The notes under the pieces were generated by a model that saw only the letters and a program-made list of their open reading frames with translations, searched no databases and had not been told where the DNA came from. Below are positions 43,573-53,442 of a stretch of DNA of 64,000 nucleotides, piece after piece. Origin of the DNA: Fidelibacterota bacterium. Lineage in GTDB: Bacteria > Fidelibacterota > Marinisomatia > SCGC-AAA003-L08 > TS1B11. Each line of letters begins with the position of its first letter. Within the stretch, counting starts at the first letter, position 1. A program made the position numbers and the translations under genes. The stretch is from positions 1,625,243-1,689,242 of the forward strand of contig CP070638.1 of NCBI GenBank assembly GCA_020354025.1. Direction: 5' to 3'.

Positions 43573-43681
43573 AATAAACTGAGCATTTGGTTGAGCTCAT
43601 GTCGAAGCTTTGACGTCGTGCTGTAACGACACCTCTCATCTTCTTTCGAACCTGTTCCGACCCATTGCATCCTAGCAGACG

Positions 43682-46477
43682 TTACTCTGCTGGTGTTCCC
43701 TTCAGCCGGAAGGAATACGTACCGGAGCCGGTCTCGAACGTGATATAACTTTCACTTTCCTCCGCACCGTTGATGCCCGCGACTCCGCCTTTGTATGTTC
43801 CTCCTTCCCAGACGACCCTACCGCTCTCTTTAACCACCACCTCCTCCAGATCCAGTTTCGGGACGCTCACGTTCCCCCGGCTGTTAGCTGGGATGATTAC
43901 TTCCAGCGTCAGGGCATTGCCATCCTTGACCCAGGCTGAGGATATCAAGCCCCTGACCGTTCTGGTCTTGGCCTGCGCATCTTCCAGATCACCGACGACC
44001 TGTGGTTTTATGGCAACGTGCTGGTAACCGGGGCTGGCGGGTCTTATCCCCGCTATATCGCCGTAGAAAAACTCGTCAACGCTGCCAAACATGATGTGAT
44101 TCAGTGAGTTCATGCCGGCGTCGAAGTACTTGTAGCCGCCCCAACGCTCCCAGAGGGTTGTCGCGCCATGCGAGATCATATAACCCCAGCTTGGGTAAGT
44201 GGTCTGGACAGCCAACTGGTACATGAGCTGCTCCTGTCCCCGGGCGGGTAACACCTCCACCAGTGCTTTCGTGCCGATGATGCCAACCCAGAGATGGGTA
44301 TCATGCTCGGCCACTATATTGTGGACGAGGTTCTCTACTACCGCCACCTCTCTATCTTCGGGGACCAAGCCCAGGGACAAGGGAAAGGCGTTGCTGGTCT
44401 GCGAGCCGGTGCCGTACTGGTTGGTCTCCGGGTCCAGGAACTTTGTGTTGAACGCCTTTTTTATCTTCATAGCTAGATTAGAATAACTCTGGGCATCCTC
44501 GGCTTTGCCCAGGACTTCAGCCATCCAGGCCACAATCCGGGCACCGTGGTAGTAATAGCCGGTGGAGGTTATCGGGAGGGAACCGTCGTCCGGCTCGGTC
44601 AGTTTCGGTGGCACCCAGTCACCGCGACCCCATTCCACAATGTAATCCTTGGCCGTGCCCCCATAATAATCGACCCATTTCTTGACACTGGGATAATGAA
44701 CCTCCAGGATGCGTGTATCTCCATAGTAGCGGTACATGTCCCAGGTAATCACCGGGTAGGCCACCTGCCAGGCAGGGGTGCCGGTCTCAAACACTATCCA
44801 GTGGGGCGGCGTTAGATCGGGGAGGGCTCCATTTTCCAGCTGGGCATCCTTGATATCCTGCAGCCACTTGGTATAGAAAGCCGCCATGTCAAAATTATAC
44901 ATGGCTTCTTCAGCCGACAGGTGCGCATCACCCATCCAGCCCAGACGCTCGTCCCGTTGGGGACAGTCGGTGGGTATACTGAAAAGGTTGCTGAGCTGTC
45001 CCCAGACCGTGTTATCGTGAATCTGGTTGATCAGCTCATCAGAGCAGTGGAAATCCCCTACCGGTTCCACGGCACTGTGAACCACCCTCACTTCCAGGTT
45101 GTCCAGCGTCGGCTTTCCGGGGAAACCCTCCAACTGGACGTAGCGGAAACCGTGATAAGTGAAATGCGGTTCGTAGACTTCTGTGCCTTCTTTCCCAGCC
45201 AGGATATAGCTGTCCTGCGCCTTGGCCGAGCGGTTAGGGCTGGGATCAATCGTCCCTGACATCCCGTCATCGCTTTCACCTTTCATGCGCGCCATTTCCG
45301 GCCTCGTTATTTCCGCCGTCCTGAGGATCACCTCGGTACCCGCCGGGCCGCTGACGTGCAGCCGGGGCCATCCCGTTAGGTTCTGCCCAAAATCAAAGAC
45401 GTACACACCCGGTTCCGGCTCGGTTAATGCGACCGGCTTGAGCGTCTTGTTTACCCTGATCGGCGGCAACAGCTGTGAGTCAAACCAGCCGCCGGGGGAA
45501 TTCACGACCGAAGCGTTATCCCAGGCGGAATCATCAAAGCCAGGGTTTTTCCAACCCGGTTGCTCCAACCGGGCATCATAACTCTCGCCGTCCCAGATAC
45601 TGTTCATGGTTATCGGACCCCCGGAGACCTTCCAGCTCTCATCGGTAACAACGCTCGCCGTTGTGCCATTGGTATACTCAAAATTCAATTGCAGGAGCAG
45701 CTGGGGCCGGTCGGCGTACAGTCTCAGCGGCACAGGACTCTGCTCCACCATTCCCTTCGAGCTAAACCAGCCATCCCCCAGCATGACTCCCACGGCATTA
45801 TCTCCGACCTGTATAAAATCAGTGATGTCGTAGGTTACATACAGTACCCGCTTGCGGTAGTCGGTTGTACCTGGATCAAGAACATGGTCGCCGATCTTCT
45901 CGCCGTTGATGTATAGTTCGTAGTAGCCCAGGCCGCAGATATAGGCATAGGCTCGCACAAACTCATCATCCAGGGAGAACTCCTTACGCAATAGCGGCGC
46001 AGAAACATTCCCGTCGGCAGCGGCGATCCACATCCCCTCCCACTCGGAGGCTTCCAGCAGCCCCATCTGGAAAGTCGCTACCGCGCTCCAGGGGCTTGCC
46101 GTGCTATCCTGATCCCAGACGCGTACCCTCCAGAAATATGTTCCACCGCTTTCTAAAGGACTGCCTTTGTAAACAACATTGACCGACTCATCCGATTCCA
46201 CTTTACCCGAATCCCACCTATCAGTCCTCTCACTTTCAAGTGCCTCTTCACTGCTTGCCACTAGAATCCGATATGCAGTTTGAGAAATCCCCCGCTTTGG
46301 ACTTTCGAGCACCCAGGAAAACCGGGGCTGGAGTACATCGATCCCTAACGGGACTTCGAGGTACTCGCAGCGCAGGTTCGTTACCGTGAGTCTTTGAGCA
46401 GTTGAGACACAGGCTGATCCAATCATTAATCCTGCTGTTAGCGCTGCTAACAATATGAGTTTGGGAGTGGATAACAT
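43682..46477 (-). CDS. Alpha-L-rhamnosidase (GH78)
   Basis: A 931-residue exported glycosidase that releases terminal L-rhamnose from plant or algal glycans and glycosides. The leader is MLSTPKLILLAALTAGLMIG, cleaved probably after STAQ. Domains in order: an N-terminal fibronectin-like domain (RLTVTNLRCEYLEVPLGIDV), the rhamnosidase beta-sandwiches (LGDGWFSSKG), the (alpha/alpha)6 barrel with the catalytic-region motif FSIPTDCPQRDERLGWMGDA, and the C-terminal beta-sandwich (ATTLWERWGG, GDIAGIRPASPGYQHVAIKP). AAGGAG precedes the ATG. It follows a permease and rhaA, so liberated rhamnose is imported and isomerised. Confidence 0.94.
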   Translation of the reverse strand: MLSTPKLILLAALTAGLMIGSACVSTAQRLTVTNLRCEYLEVPLGIDVLQPRFSWVLESPKRGISQTAYRILVASSEEALESERTDRWDSGKVESDESVNVVYKGSPLESGGTYFWRVRVWDQDSTASPWSAVATFQMGLLEASEWEGMWIAAADGNVSAPLLRKEFSLDDEFVRAYAYICGLGYYELYINGEKIGDHVLDPGTTDYRKRVLYVTYDITDFIQVGDNAVGVMLGDGWFSSKGMVEQSPVPLRLYADRPQLLLQLNFEYTNGTTASVVTDESWKVSGGPITMNSIWDGESYDARLEQPGWKNPGFDDSAWDNASVVNSPGGWFDSQLLPPIRVNKTLKPVALTEPEPGVYVFDFGQNLTGWPRLHVSGPAGTEVILRTAEITRPEMARMKGESDDGMSGTIDPSPNRSAKAQDSYILAGKEGTEVYEPHFTYHGFRYVQLEGFPGKPTLDNLEVRVVHSAVEPVGDFHCSDELINQIHDNTVWGQLSNLFSIPTDCPQRDERLGWMGDAHLSAEEAMYNFDMAAFYTKWLQDIKDAQLENGALPDLTPPHWIVFETGTPAWQVAYPVITWDMYRYYGDTRILEVHYPSVKKWVDYYGGTAKDYIVEWGRGDWVPPKLTEPDDGSLPITSTGYYYHGARIVAWMAEVLGKAEDAQSYSNLAMKIKKAFNTKFLDPETNQYGTGSQTSNAFPLSLGLVPEDREVAVVENLVHNIVAEHDTHLWVGIIGTKALVEVLPARGQEQLMYQLAVQTTYPSWGYMISHGATTLWERWGGYKYFDAGMNSLNHIMFGSVDEFFYGDIAGIRPASPGYQHVAIKPQVVGDLEDAQAKTRTVRGLISSAWVKDGNALTLEVIIPANSRGNVSVPKLDLEEVVVKESGRVVWEGGTYKGGVAGINGAEESESYITFETGSGTYSFRLKGTPAE

Positions 46478-46521
46478 AACTTTTCTCCTTCTAGATATAT
46501 GATAACAGACGAGTTGTATCC

Positions 46522-48255
46522 TTATTTCCCCTTCTCTCTGTTATATACCCACACGGTACCGCTTATGAAATAGACCAGGGTCAACAATGATAGTACATCC
46601 TTAGCCCATTTCACTCGGGCTGCAAGGCCTTCAGTCCCCATCAGCAATACCTGGAGTGGTAACGCGAGAGTGAATAGTAAGGCCACTAACGCAATAATTC
46701 CCGCTATTTTTGCCAGCATGGGATATTGCGAGCTCGAACCACCAACCGGCTCTTTCTGTGTCGAGATCCTGGCTGCAGCATCATCATGCTCGCTGCTTGC
46801 GCCTTCGACAGACTTTTCATTCTCAGCAGGTATTGTTTTCCGTGCTCCGGCTGCAGCAGCGAAGGCAATATATAGAGTTGAAGTAATAAACCACACGGGG
46901 ATGAACAGGAAAAACAGGTGCAGAACGCCGGTCTGCCAGAGTATCATGGCAATAAGAATGGCTAGTGCCCACGCCATCAGGGCAGGCCAGTTCAGCAACC
47001 GTCCTTGCCCGGTAGCCCAGTAGCGCGTAAATCCGATCCTGGGAAAAATCCAGTGCTCCACTACCACCACCGCCCCAATGGGCATCAACAGCAGGCCGTA
47101 TAGACCCACGAAGTCAAGCAGCTTCGTGAAAACAAAGGGCGAACAGGCAATGAGCGTAGTAATCGAACCGGCGACTAGGGTTACCAGCCACCGAGGCCAG
47201 TTCGGTGTCACCACCTGCAAGGCCAGACCAGCGCGGTATAACGTTGGGTTCGAGGTGGTCCAGCCCGCAATCACGACTGCCACCGCGCCGGAGACGCCCA
47301 GGGCGTAGAAAGCGACGCCCCCGGCGTCCAGTTCGATTAGCGGCCGCTGCACTGCGGCTGCGGCTGCGGCACCCATAATACCGGCGGCTATCCACGCCAG
47401 GTAATGCCCCAGGTACATCCCGAAGGCCGAATAGAAACCGTATGCCGCCCGCTTGGCATAGCGAAAAATCGCCATATCGGACATGCCGACATGCATTGCC
47501 AGATTAGCGATCCAGGCGAAAGCGGCCACATGCCAGAAGCCAAGTGGTGTTATCTGCCCGGCGGCCTTCCCGGTCCAGATGGTCTGACCAGCCAGGTCCC
47601 AGAAATCCGCGAAACTCCTTATCTGCCCTATTTCAGGCACACTGGCAGCCAGCAGGGGTAGCGATACCAGGGCACCGGCAACAAACATTATTATCATCCA
47701 GGGAGCGCTTACAGTGGAAAATTGTGCTACCCGTTTAAATCCCAGAATGGCAAACGTTACAACCACAGCTCCGACAACGAGCACTACGAGAATAAACCGT
47801 ATGTCTTCCGGGAACCATGATGTTTGCGCTGGTATATGGAAAGGAATCCTCACAGCCGAGGCGGCGACGGTTATCATGGCTCCCGCAAGGACGCAATACA
47901 GCACGGCGTTAAGGACGTTATAGATGATAGTGACGATAGGGCCGACTATTCTCCTGAGATACCAGTACAAGGTTAAACGAACCTCTACGGCAATGGGAGC
48001 GGTGATACAAGCCCATGATAGTACTGCAAATAAATTGCCCAGAAGTAGGCCGAAAATGATATCCGCGACCCCGGCCCCCCAGCTGACAAACAACGCACCA
48101 ATCACGAATTCCGTTGCGGCAACATGCTCCCCGGCAAAAAGACCTGCGAAATACCGTCCGCCGTGATGATTTTTCTGGGAGATCGGCTCTCGATCATACT
48201 CGTAGGTCTGATCAAGCCTTTGGATTATCTTCTCTGCAAAACCGCGCTGAGTCAT
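46522..48255 (-). CDS. NCS1-type (purine-cytosine-permease-like) transporter, candidate L-rhamnose importer
   Basis: A 577-residue inner-membrane protein with about twelve to fourteen hydrophobic segments. The loops (FVIGALFVSWGAGVADIIFG, GAGVADI and GWTTSNPTLYRAGLALQ) resemble the nucleobase:cation-symporter-1 family. An unusual hydrophilic insert (about residues 475-515, rich in S, E and A) lies before the last two segments. It is encoded between rhaA and a rhamnosidase in the same direction, with short gaps, so a sugar substrate is a better guess than a nucleobase. That function is inferred from context only. Confidence 0.8.
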   Translation of the reverse strand: MTQRGFAEKIIQRLDQTYEYDREPISQKNHHGGRYFAGLFAGEHVAATEFVIGALFVSWGAGVADIIFGLLLGNLFAVLSWACITAPIAVEVRLTLYWYLRRIVGPIVTIIYNVLNAVLYCVLAGAMITVAASAVRIPFHIPAQTSWFPEDIRFILVVLVVGAVVVTFAILGFKRVAQFSTVSAPWMIIMFVAGALVSLPLLAASVPEIGQIRSFADFWDLAGQTIWTGKAAGQITPLGFWHVAAFAWIANLAMHVGMSDMAIFRYAKRAAYGFYSAFGMYLGHYLAWIAAGIMGAAAAAAVQRPLIELDAGGVAFYALGVSGAVAVVIAGWTTSNPTLYRAGLALQVVTPNWPRWLVTLVAGSITTLIACSPFVFTKLLDFVGLYGLLLMPIGAVVVVEHWIFPRIGFTRYWATGQGRLLNWPALMAWALAILIAMILWQTGVLHLFFLFIPVWFITSTLYIAFAAAAGARKTIPAENEKSVEGASSEHDDAAARISTQKEPVGGSSSQYPMLAKIAGIIALVALLFTLALPLQVLLMGTEGLAARVKWAKDVLSLLTLVYFISGTVWVYNREKGK

Positions 48256-48403
48256 TCAATAATCCTTTTTATGAATTGTCTTGGTAAATAAAAATTGTAT
48301 CCCTGCTGCCTGGCTCATTGTTCTTTCGATAGGATCTTGATATACATTTCCAGCCTGATCCCGATAACCGGAGCTCTGATGAAGTTCAGAACGAAGGCGC
48401 TGC

Positions 48404-49672
48404 CTATCTCGAAGCAAGCACCTTTTTCTCGTATTCCCTGATCTCACCCAGCCAGTCCGTGCCGACGGGTACATCTTGCTGCAGGCAGTAGTAGTCCCAG
48501 ACCGGACCGAATGGCAGCGATTTAAGCTCTTCCAGGAATACCAGACGTGAGGTAAAGTCACGGCCGACCTCAAAATCGCGTAGCATTTCCCACGGCTCAA
48601 GCAGGGCGAACAGCAACGCCTTTAGCATACTGCGGGTCCCGATAATCCAGGCGGCCACCCGGTTGATGCTCGCATCGAAATAATCCAGCCCGATGTGGGT
48701 CCGATCAAGATATTTGCCCCGTACAATTTCCAGGGCAATCTCGCGTACCGCATCCGACAGCACGACCACGTGGTCGCTATCCCAACGCACACCCCGGCTG
48801 ATGTGAAAGAGGATCTCGTCAACGAATGCAAAAATGGCTGAAACCTTGTCGGAAATCTGCTCCGTCGGGTGAAAATGACCCATATCAAGGCAGAGCAGTA
48901 TGCCGTTTCTTATGGCATAGCCCAGGTAAAACTCGTGCGATCCAACCACATAGCTTTCCGAGCCAATCCCGAATAGCTTGCATTCAACCGAATCCCGGAT
49001 GTTGCTCCTGTCGAACTTTTCGGACAATATTTCATCAAGCGATTTCCTCAGTGTTTCTCGAGGAGTCGTACGATCAGCGGGAGTATCTTTGTAGCCGTCC
49101 GGAATCCATATGTTGTTCACGCATGGACTGCCAAGCTCCCGGCCAATGTTGTCGGCAATTCTCCGGCAGGCGATGCCGTGGCCAACCCAGAACCTGCGGA
49201 CGCTGCTGTCGTAGCTGGCGAGCGTAAAGCCACTTTCCGCTTTCGGGTGGGCAAAGAAGGTGGGATTGAAATCGATACCGATGCCCAGGCTTCGTGCCCA
49301 GGCAACCCAGTTAGCAAAATGCCGGGGCTCCAGCTCGTCCCGTTCTACCTTCTTCCCCCCGGTCTCAGCATAGATCGCGTGAAGGTTTATGCGGTGGGTT
49401 CCCGGGATAAGGCTCAAGGCTTTCTCAAAATCGGCCCGGAGCTGTTCGGCGGTCGTGGCCTTGCCCGGATAGTTGCCGGTCGTCTGGATACCGGCACCCT
49501 CCAAGCCTGCATCGCTCTCAAAGCCGCCCACGTCATCCCCCTGCCAGCAGTGGATGGAAATGGCGATACGGGCTAACTGTTCAAGCACCCCAGCAGTGTC
49601 GACTCCGTATTCCGCGTACCGTTCCCCGGCGATAGCATACGCCTTCTCTATACTGCTGCCAGATTGAATCAT
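48404..49672 (-). CDS. rhaA: L-rhamnose isomerase
   Basis: RhaA converts L-rhamnose to L-rhamnulose. The protein (about 422 residues) matches the E. coli enzyme along its whole length: SIHCWQGDDVGGFE, TTGNYPGKA, LNLHAIYAE, NIWIPDGYKD, KLFGIGSESYVVGSHEFYLG, CLDMGHFHPTEQISDK and RWDSDHVVVL carry the metal- and substrate-binding His, Asp and Glu residues. I take the ATG at 49672; a TTG at 49681 would add three residues and neither has a clear ribosome site. Rhamnulokinase and the aldolase are not in the window. Confidence 0.94.
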   Translation of the reverse strand: MIQSGSSIEKAYAIAGERYAEYGVDTAGVLEQLARIAISIHCWQGDDVGGFESDAGLEGAGIQTTGNYPGKATTAEQLRADFEKALSLIPGTHRINLHAIYAETGGKKVERDELEPRHFANWVAWARSLGIGIDFNPTFFAHPKAESGFTLASYDSSVRRFWVGHGIACRRIADNIGRELGSPCVNNIWIPDGYKDTPADRTTPRETLRKSLDEILSEKFDRSNIRDSVECKLFGIGSESYVVGSHEFYLGYAIRNGILLCLDMGHFHPTEQISDKVSAIFAFVDEILFHISRGVRWDSDHVVVLSDAVREIALEIVRGKYLDRTHIGLDYFDASINRVAAWIIGTRSMLKALLFALLEPWEMLRDFEVGRDFTSRLVFLEELKSLPFGPVWDYYCLQQDVPVGTDWLGEIREYEKKVLASR

Positions 49673-49681
49673 TGCAGACAA

Positions 49682-49942
49682 CGCCCGTATTGAGTTATTA
49701 TTCTTCTGGTTTTCTGACAGACGTAGTTTACACTTCAGGGTATCTTAATGTCCCGGTTTTTTTATTGGGCTCCTGTAGCTTGAGGGACTTTCATAAGATG
49801 CTTAAATGTAGTTGATGCGGGAAATGCTGACCGGCCGGATAGCTCACTACTGCGGTCATGCAACCTCTCTCCCCTTCCCCCTTGTTTTCCCTTAGGCACC
49901 CTCGTAACTTGCCATGGCACGATTATTGTAAACCGTCGAAAA
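49682..49942. other. Divergent control region between rhaA and the gatC operon
   Basis: About 260 bases shared by the rhamnose genes on the left and the envelope operon on the right. TGGCACGATTATTGTA at 49914-49929 resembles a sigma-54 -24/-12 element, but the -12 GC is GT and transcription would start almost at the gatC ATG. I see no other convincing motif. Confidence 0.35.
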
Positions 49943-50284
49943 ATGGCTACCAAACAGACCGTTTCAGCGGATGAGATCCAGAAGATCGCGCGCCTGGCCA
50001 AGCTGCACCTTAACGAGGAGCAACGCGACCTCTACGCACAGCAGATCAATGCCATTCTGGAGCACGTCCAGAAGCTCCAGACACTGGACGTGGCCGAAGT
50101 GGAACCCCTGTCCCATGTTCTTGACCTCGTCAACGTCACCCGCAAGGACAAGCCAGCCAAGTCTCTGCCGCGGGACAAGGTACTGGCCAATGCGCCACTT
50201 GCAGGCCCGGCCGATGATCCCGAAAAACGGGCCACCGACGGCGAGTTCTTCCTGGTCCCCAAGGTCATCAAGACCGACCAATGA
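49943..50284 (+). CDS. gatC: Asp-tRNA(Asn)/Glu-tRNA(Gln) amidotransferase subunit C
   Basis: GatC stabilises GatAB, which amidates mischarged tRNAs. The 113-residue sequence shows the family's helical start (SADEIQKIARLAKLHLNEEQ), the middle VEPLSHVLDLVNVTRKDKP and the end FFLVPKVIKTDQ. It is slightly longer than usual (about 95-100). GatA and gatB are not next to it. Instead it heads the Kdo/LPS operon and overlaps kdsB by four bases. Confidence 0.93.
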   Translation: MATKQTVSADEIQKIARLAKLHLNEEQRDLYAQQINAILEHVQKLQTLDVAEVEPLSHVLDLVNVTRKDKPAKSLPRDKVLANAPLAGPADDPEKRATDGEFFLVPKVIKTDQ

Positions 50285-50991
50285 TTGCTGTAGGCATCAT
50301 CCCCGCCCGCTACGCAGCTACCCGATTCCCCGGCAAAGTCCTCGCCCCCATCCAAGGCTATCCCATGGTGCATCATGTATACCAACGGTCATCACAGTGT
50401 ACTAGCCTGAAAGAGGTGATTATCGCCACCGATTCCTCCCAGGTGGCCGAGGCCTGTACGCTCCTGGGAGACAGGGTGATGCTCACCGGGTCCGAGCATG
50501 AAAGCGGCACCGACCGGGTGGCCGAAGCAGCCCGGAATTATCAGGCAGACCTGATTGTCAACATCCAGGCGGATGAACCCAAGCTGGATCCGGGGATCGT
50601 CGACCAGTTAGTCGTCTATATGGATGACAATCCAGAATTATCCATGGGAACTGTAGGCTCCACCACCCTTGATCCTGATGATGTGCCGAATCCAAACGTG
50701 GTGAAAGTAATCGGTCGGGACGGTCTGGCAGTGGGTTTCTATCGGCAGCTGCCCTCACCACTCCCCGAGGGCGATGTGCTGCGGCATTTAGGCCTGTATG
50801 CCTACCGCCGCGAATTCCTGTTTAAATTTACCGATCAACCCCCCTCTCATGATGAACAGAAATTTCACCTTGAACAGCTCCGGGCAGTCGATATGGGCAC
50901 CTCCATCGGGCTGGTAGTCGTGGATTTCGCTTCAATGGCGGTGGATACGCCTAACGACCTGGAGCAGGTGGTGACCACCTGTAATGGCTAA
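50281..50991 (+). CDS. kdsB: CMP-Kdo synthetase (3-deoxy-manno-octulosonate cytidylyltransferase)
   Basis: KdsB activates Kdo with CTP for lipid A-core assembly. The 236-residue protein has the nucleotide-binding start GIIPARYAATRFPGKVLAPI, ATDSSQVAEAC, SGTDRVAEAA and NIQADEPKLDP. Its CTP comes from pyrG, the next gene, and its Kdo from kdsA, kdsC and kdsD farther along. The start overlaps gatC (ATGA) and its end overlaps pyrG by eight bases. Confidence 0.95.
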   Translation: MIAVGIIPARYAATRFPGKVLAPIQGYPMVHHVYQRSSQCTSLKEVIIATDSSQVAEACTLLGDRVMLTGSEHESGTDRVAEAARNYQADLIVNIQADEPKLDPGIVDQLVVYMDDNPELSMGTVGSTTLDPDDVPNPNVVKVIGRDGLAVGFYRQLPSPLPEGDVLRHLGLYAYRREFLFKFTDQPPSHDEQKFHLEQLRAVDMGTSIGLVVVDFASMAVDTPNDLEQVVTTCNG

Positions 50992-52624
50992 CAAGCGACC
51001 ACCGGTAAAGTATATTTTTATTCTGGGCGGTGTTATCTCCGGCCTGGGGAAGGGCATCCTGTCAGCCTCACTAGGCTACCTGCTTAAGTCCCGCGGAGTT
51101 AAGGTGACCACCCAGAAGCTGGACCCCTACCTTAACGTGGACCCGGGCACCATGAGCCCCTACCAGCATGGGGAAGTCTTCGTCCTGGATGATGGCTCCG
51201 AGACCGACCTGGACCTAGGCCACTATGAGCGCTTCATTGATATCAACATGTCCCTGCTAAATAACACCACTACCGGCCAGGTTTACTGGGAAGTTCTCAA
51301 TAGGGAGCGCAAGGGCGACTATCTGGGGCAGACCATCCAGGTGATCCCCCACATCACCGATGAGATCAAGCGGCGCATCAAGCTGGTGAATCCCCGCCGT
51401 AAATATGACCTGATTATCAGCGAGGTGGGCGGCACGGTAGGCGATATCGAGGGCCAGCCTTTCCTGGAGGCTATCCGCCAGCTCTGTCTAGAGGTTGGGC
51501 GGGAGAACTATCTCATTATGCACCTGACGCTGGTACCGTTCATTCCCAAGAGCAGCGAGTTGAAGACCAAGCCCACCCAGCATAGCGTCCAGCGACTACG
51601 GGAGATCGGTCTGCAACCCGATATCGTGGTTTGCCGTACGATGGAAGATCACCACCTTATCCCCGAGGTGCGGGCCAAGATCGCCCTGTTCTCCAATGTT
51701 CTCCCAGAACACGTCTTCGAGTCCCCCGATGTGGAAAGCATATACGAGATACCTCTGGTATTGCAAAAGCAGGGCCTTGACCGCGAAGTAGCCTGGCAGC
51801 TGGGACTGAAAGTTGCCGATGAATCCTCCTCCTTCCTGCAGGAGTTCATAACCCGTTTCAAGCAGCCCACCCACGAGGTCACCATCGCTGTGTGCGGCAA
51901 ATACAACGCTCTCCCCGATGCATACAAGAGCATCCTTGAGGCGTTGATCCATGCCGGTGTGGAAAACGATGCCCGGGTGAATGTCAAGTGGGTGGATACG
52001 GAATGGCTGCAGAAGAGAGCCGATCCGACTCTGGCATTCAAAGAAATACAGGGTATTCTAATCCCGGGCGGATTTGGCGAGCGCGGCATTGAGGGCAAGA
52101 TCCTTTCGTCACGCCATGCGAGGGAGAACCAGGTACCGTTCCTAGGCATCTGTCTGGGACTCCAGTGCGCCGTTATAGATTTCGCCCGACACGTCTGCGG
52201 ATTGGAGGGTGCTGACAGTACCGAATTCAATCCCAAAACTCCCCACCCTGTCGTAGACCTCATGGACAGCCAACAGGGTGTTAAACTGAAGGGCGGCACC
52301 ATGCGGCTTGGAGCCTATTCATGCGAGGTTAAGACAGGCACCAGAACCTATGCCGCTTATCGTGCCCGCCGGATCAGTGAACGCCATCGCCATCGTTACG
52401 AAGTAAACAACACCTACCGCAAGCGTCTAAGCGATGGCGGCATGATTTTCAGCGGTATCAATCCCGAACTTGACCTGGTGGAAATCATCGAGGTCCCGGA
52501 CCATCCCTGGTTTGTGGCAGGGCAATTTCACCCCGAACTCAAGAGCCGGCTGGTAAGGGCTCACCCGATCTTCAGGGATTTCATCAAGGCGGCGGTGAAC
52601 TACAAAATGAGCGACAGGCAATGA
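50984..52624 (+). CDS. pyrG: CTP synthase
   Basis: PyrG makes CTP from UTP, ATP and glutamine. The 546-residue protein has the synthetase domain ([40 protein letters not shown]) and a C-terminal class I glutaminase domain with its nucleophile in [11 protein letters not shown] and the final His/Glu ([12 protein letters not shown]). Placing it between kdsB and kdsA links CTP supply to CMP-Kdo synthesis. Both ends overlap neighbours by a few bases. Confidence 0.97.
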   Translation: MANKRPPVKYIFILGGVISGLGKGILSASLGYLLKSRGVKVTTQKLDPYLNVDPGTMSPYQHGEVFVLDDGSETDLDLGHYERFIDINMSLLNNTTTGQVYWEVLNRERKGDYLGQTIQVIPHITDEIKRRIKLVNPRRKYDLIISEVGGTVGDIEGQPFLEAIRQLCLEVGRENYLIMHLTLVPFIPKSSELKTKPTQHSVQRLREIGLQPDIVVCRTMEDHHLIPEVRAKIALFSNVLPEHVFESPDVESIYEIPLVLQKQGLDREVAWQLGLKVADESSSFLQEFITRFKQPTHEVTIAVCGKYNALPDAYKSILEALIHAGVENDARVNVKWVDTEWLQKRADPTLAFKEIQGILIPGGFGERGIEGKILSSRHARENQVPFLGICLGLQCAVIDFARHVCGLEGADSTEFNPKTPHPVVDLMDSQQGVKLKGGTMRLGAYSCEVKTGTRTYAAYRARRISERHRHRYEVNNTYRKRLSDGGMIFSGINPELDLVEIIEVPDHPWFVAGQFHPELKSRLVRAHPIFRDFIKAAVNYKMSDRQ

Positions 52625-53442
52625 GGTTCGGCCCTTATACCTTCTCTGATGATGCTTTCCCCGTCATCGCCGGACCATGCGTGATCGAGTCCGAACGGCA
52701 CGTTCTAAGAATCGCCCATCTATTAGCGGAAGCTGGCACTCAGCTTGGTCTGCAACTCATTTTCAAGGCCAGCTTCGACAAGGCTAACCGTACCTCATCC
52801 CAGTCGTATCGCGGTATTCCCCTGGAGGATGCCCTGCCCATTTTCCGGCGGATCAGGGAAGAGGTGGACCTGCCCGTGCTCACCGATGTCCATACACCCG
52901 ACCAGCCCGCCCGTTTACAGGAAGTAGTGGACGTGATCCAGATTCCCGCCTTCCTGTCCCGGCAGACCGACATGCTTACCGCCGCCGCCGAAACCGGCCT
53001 GACGGTGAACGTGAAGAAAGGCCAATTCCTTTCTCCCTGGGAAGCAGGCAATATCGTGGACAAACTCAAGGAAGCGGGCTGCGATAGCTTCGCCCTTACC
53101 GAGCGGGGAACCAGCTTCGGCTATAACAATCTGGTTGCTGACATGCGGGTTATTCCCATAATTCAGGAGCTGTGTGCGCCGGTTATCTTCGACGCTACTC
53201 ATTCCGCCCAGCTGCCCGGTATCCAGGGTAATCAGACGGGGGGAATGCGCCAGTATGTTCCCGCCGTAGCTCGGGCGGCAGTTGCCGCTGGATGCGACGG
53301 CCTGTTCCTGGAAGTACACGACCAGCCGGATAAGGCCTTGAGCGATTCCGCGACCCAATGGCCCTTTGAGCACTTCGAAAGTCTGATGACCGATTTATTG
53401 GCTTTTCGTAAAACCTACCTGGAAACTCATCGGGATGACTGA
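52621..53442 (+). CDS. kdsA: Kdo-8-phosphate synthase
   Basis: KdsA condenses phosphoenolpyruvate with arabinose-5-phosphate. The 273-residue TIM-barrel has the family motifs IAGPCVIESE, IFKASFDKANRTSSQSYRG, LTDVHTPDQP, VKKGQFLSPW, LTERGTSFGYNNLV and VIFDATHSAQLPG. A Cys in EAGCDSFALTERG precedes the motif; the metal-type signature Cys (N- or C-terminal forms) cannot be judged with certainty. It overlaps pyrG (ATGA) and kdsC (eight bases). Confidence 0.96.
   Translation: MRFGPYTFSDDAFPVIAGPCVIESERHVLRIAHLLAEAGTQLGLQLIFKASFDKANRTSSQSYRGIPLEDALPIFRRIREEVDLPVLTDVHTPDQPARLQEVVDVIQIPAFLSRQTDMLTAAAETGLTVNVKKGQFLSPWEAGNIVDKLKEAGCDSFALTERGTSFGYNNLVADMRVIPIIQELCAPVIFDATHSAQLPGIQGNQTGGMRQYVPAVARAAVAAGCDGLFLEVHDQPDKALSDSATQWPFEHFESLMTDLLAFRKTYLETHRDD

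Noticed and set aside
43594-43612. Third REP-like unit near the selD/rhamnosidase junction
   Set aside because: It has a two-base insertion in the core and no matching second arm. Too degenerate to list as a feature.
46522-48255. Simple annotation as cytosine/purine permease
   Set aside because: The fold resembles NCS1, but the gene lies between rhaA and a rhamnosidase, so I do not assert a nucleobase substrate.
49914-49929. Sigma-54-like -24/-12 sequence before gatC (TGGCAC-N5-TTGTA)
   Set aside because: The -12 GC is not kept, the start would fall at the ATG, and no activator site or activator gene is near. It is kept only as a remark in the intergenic entry.
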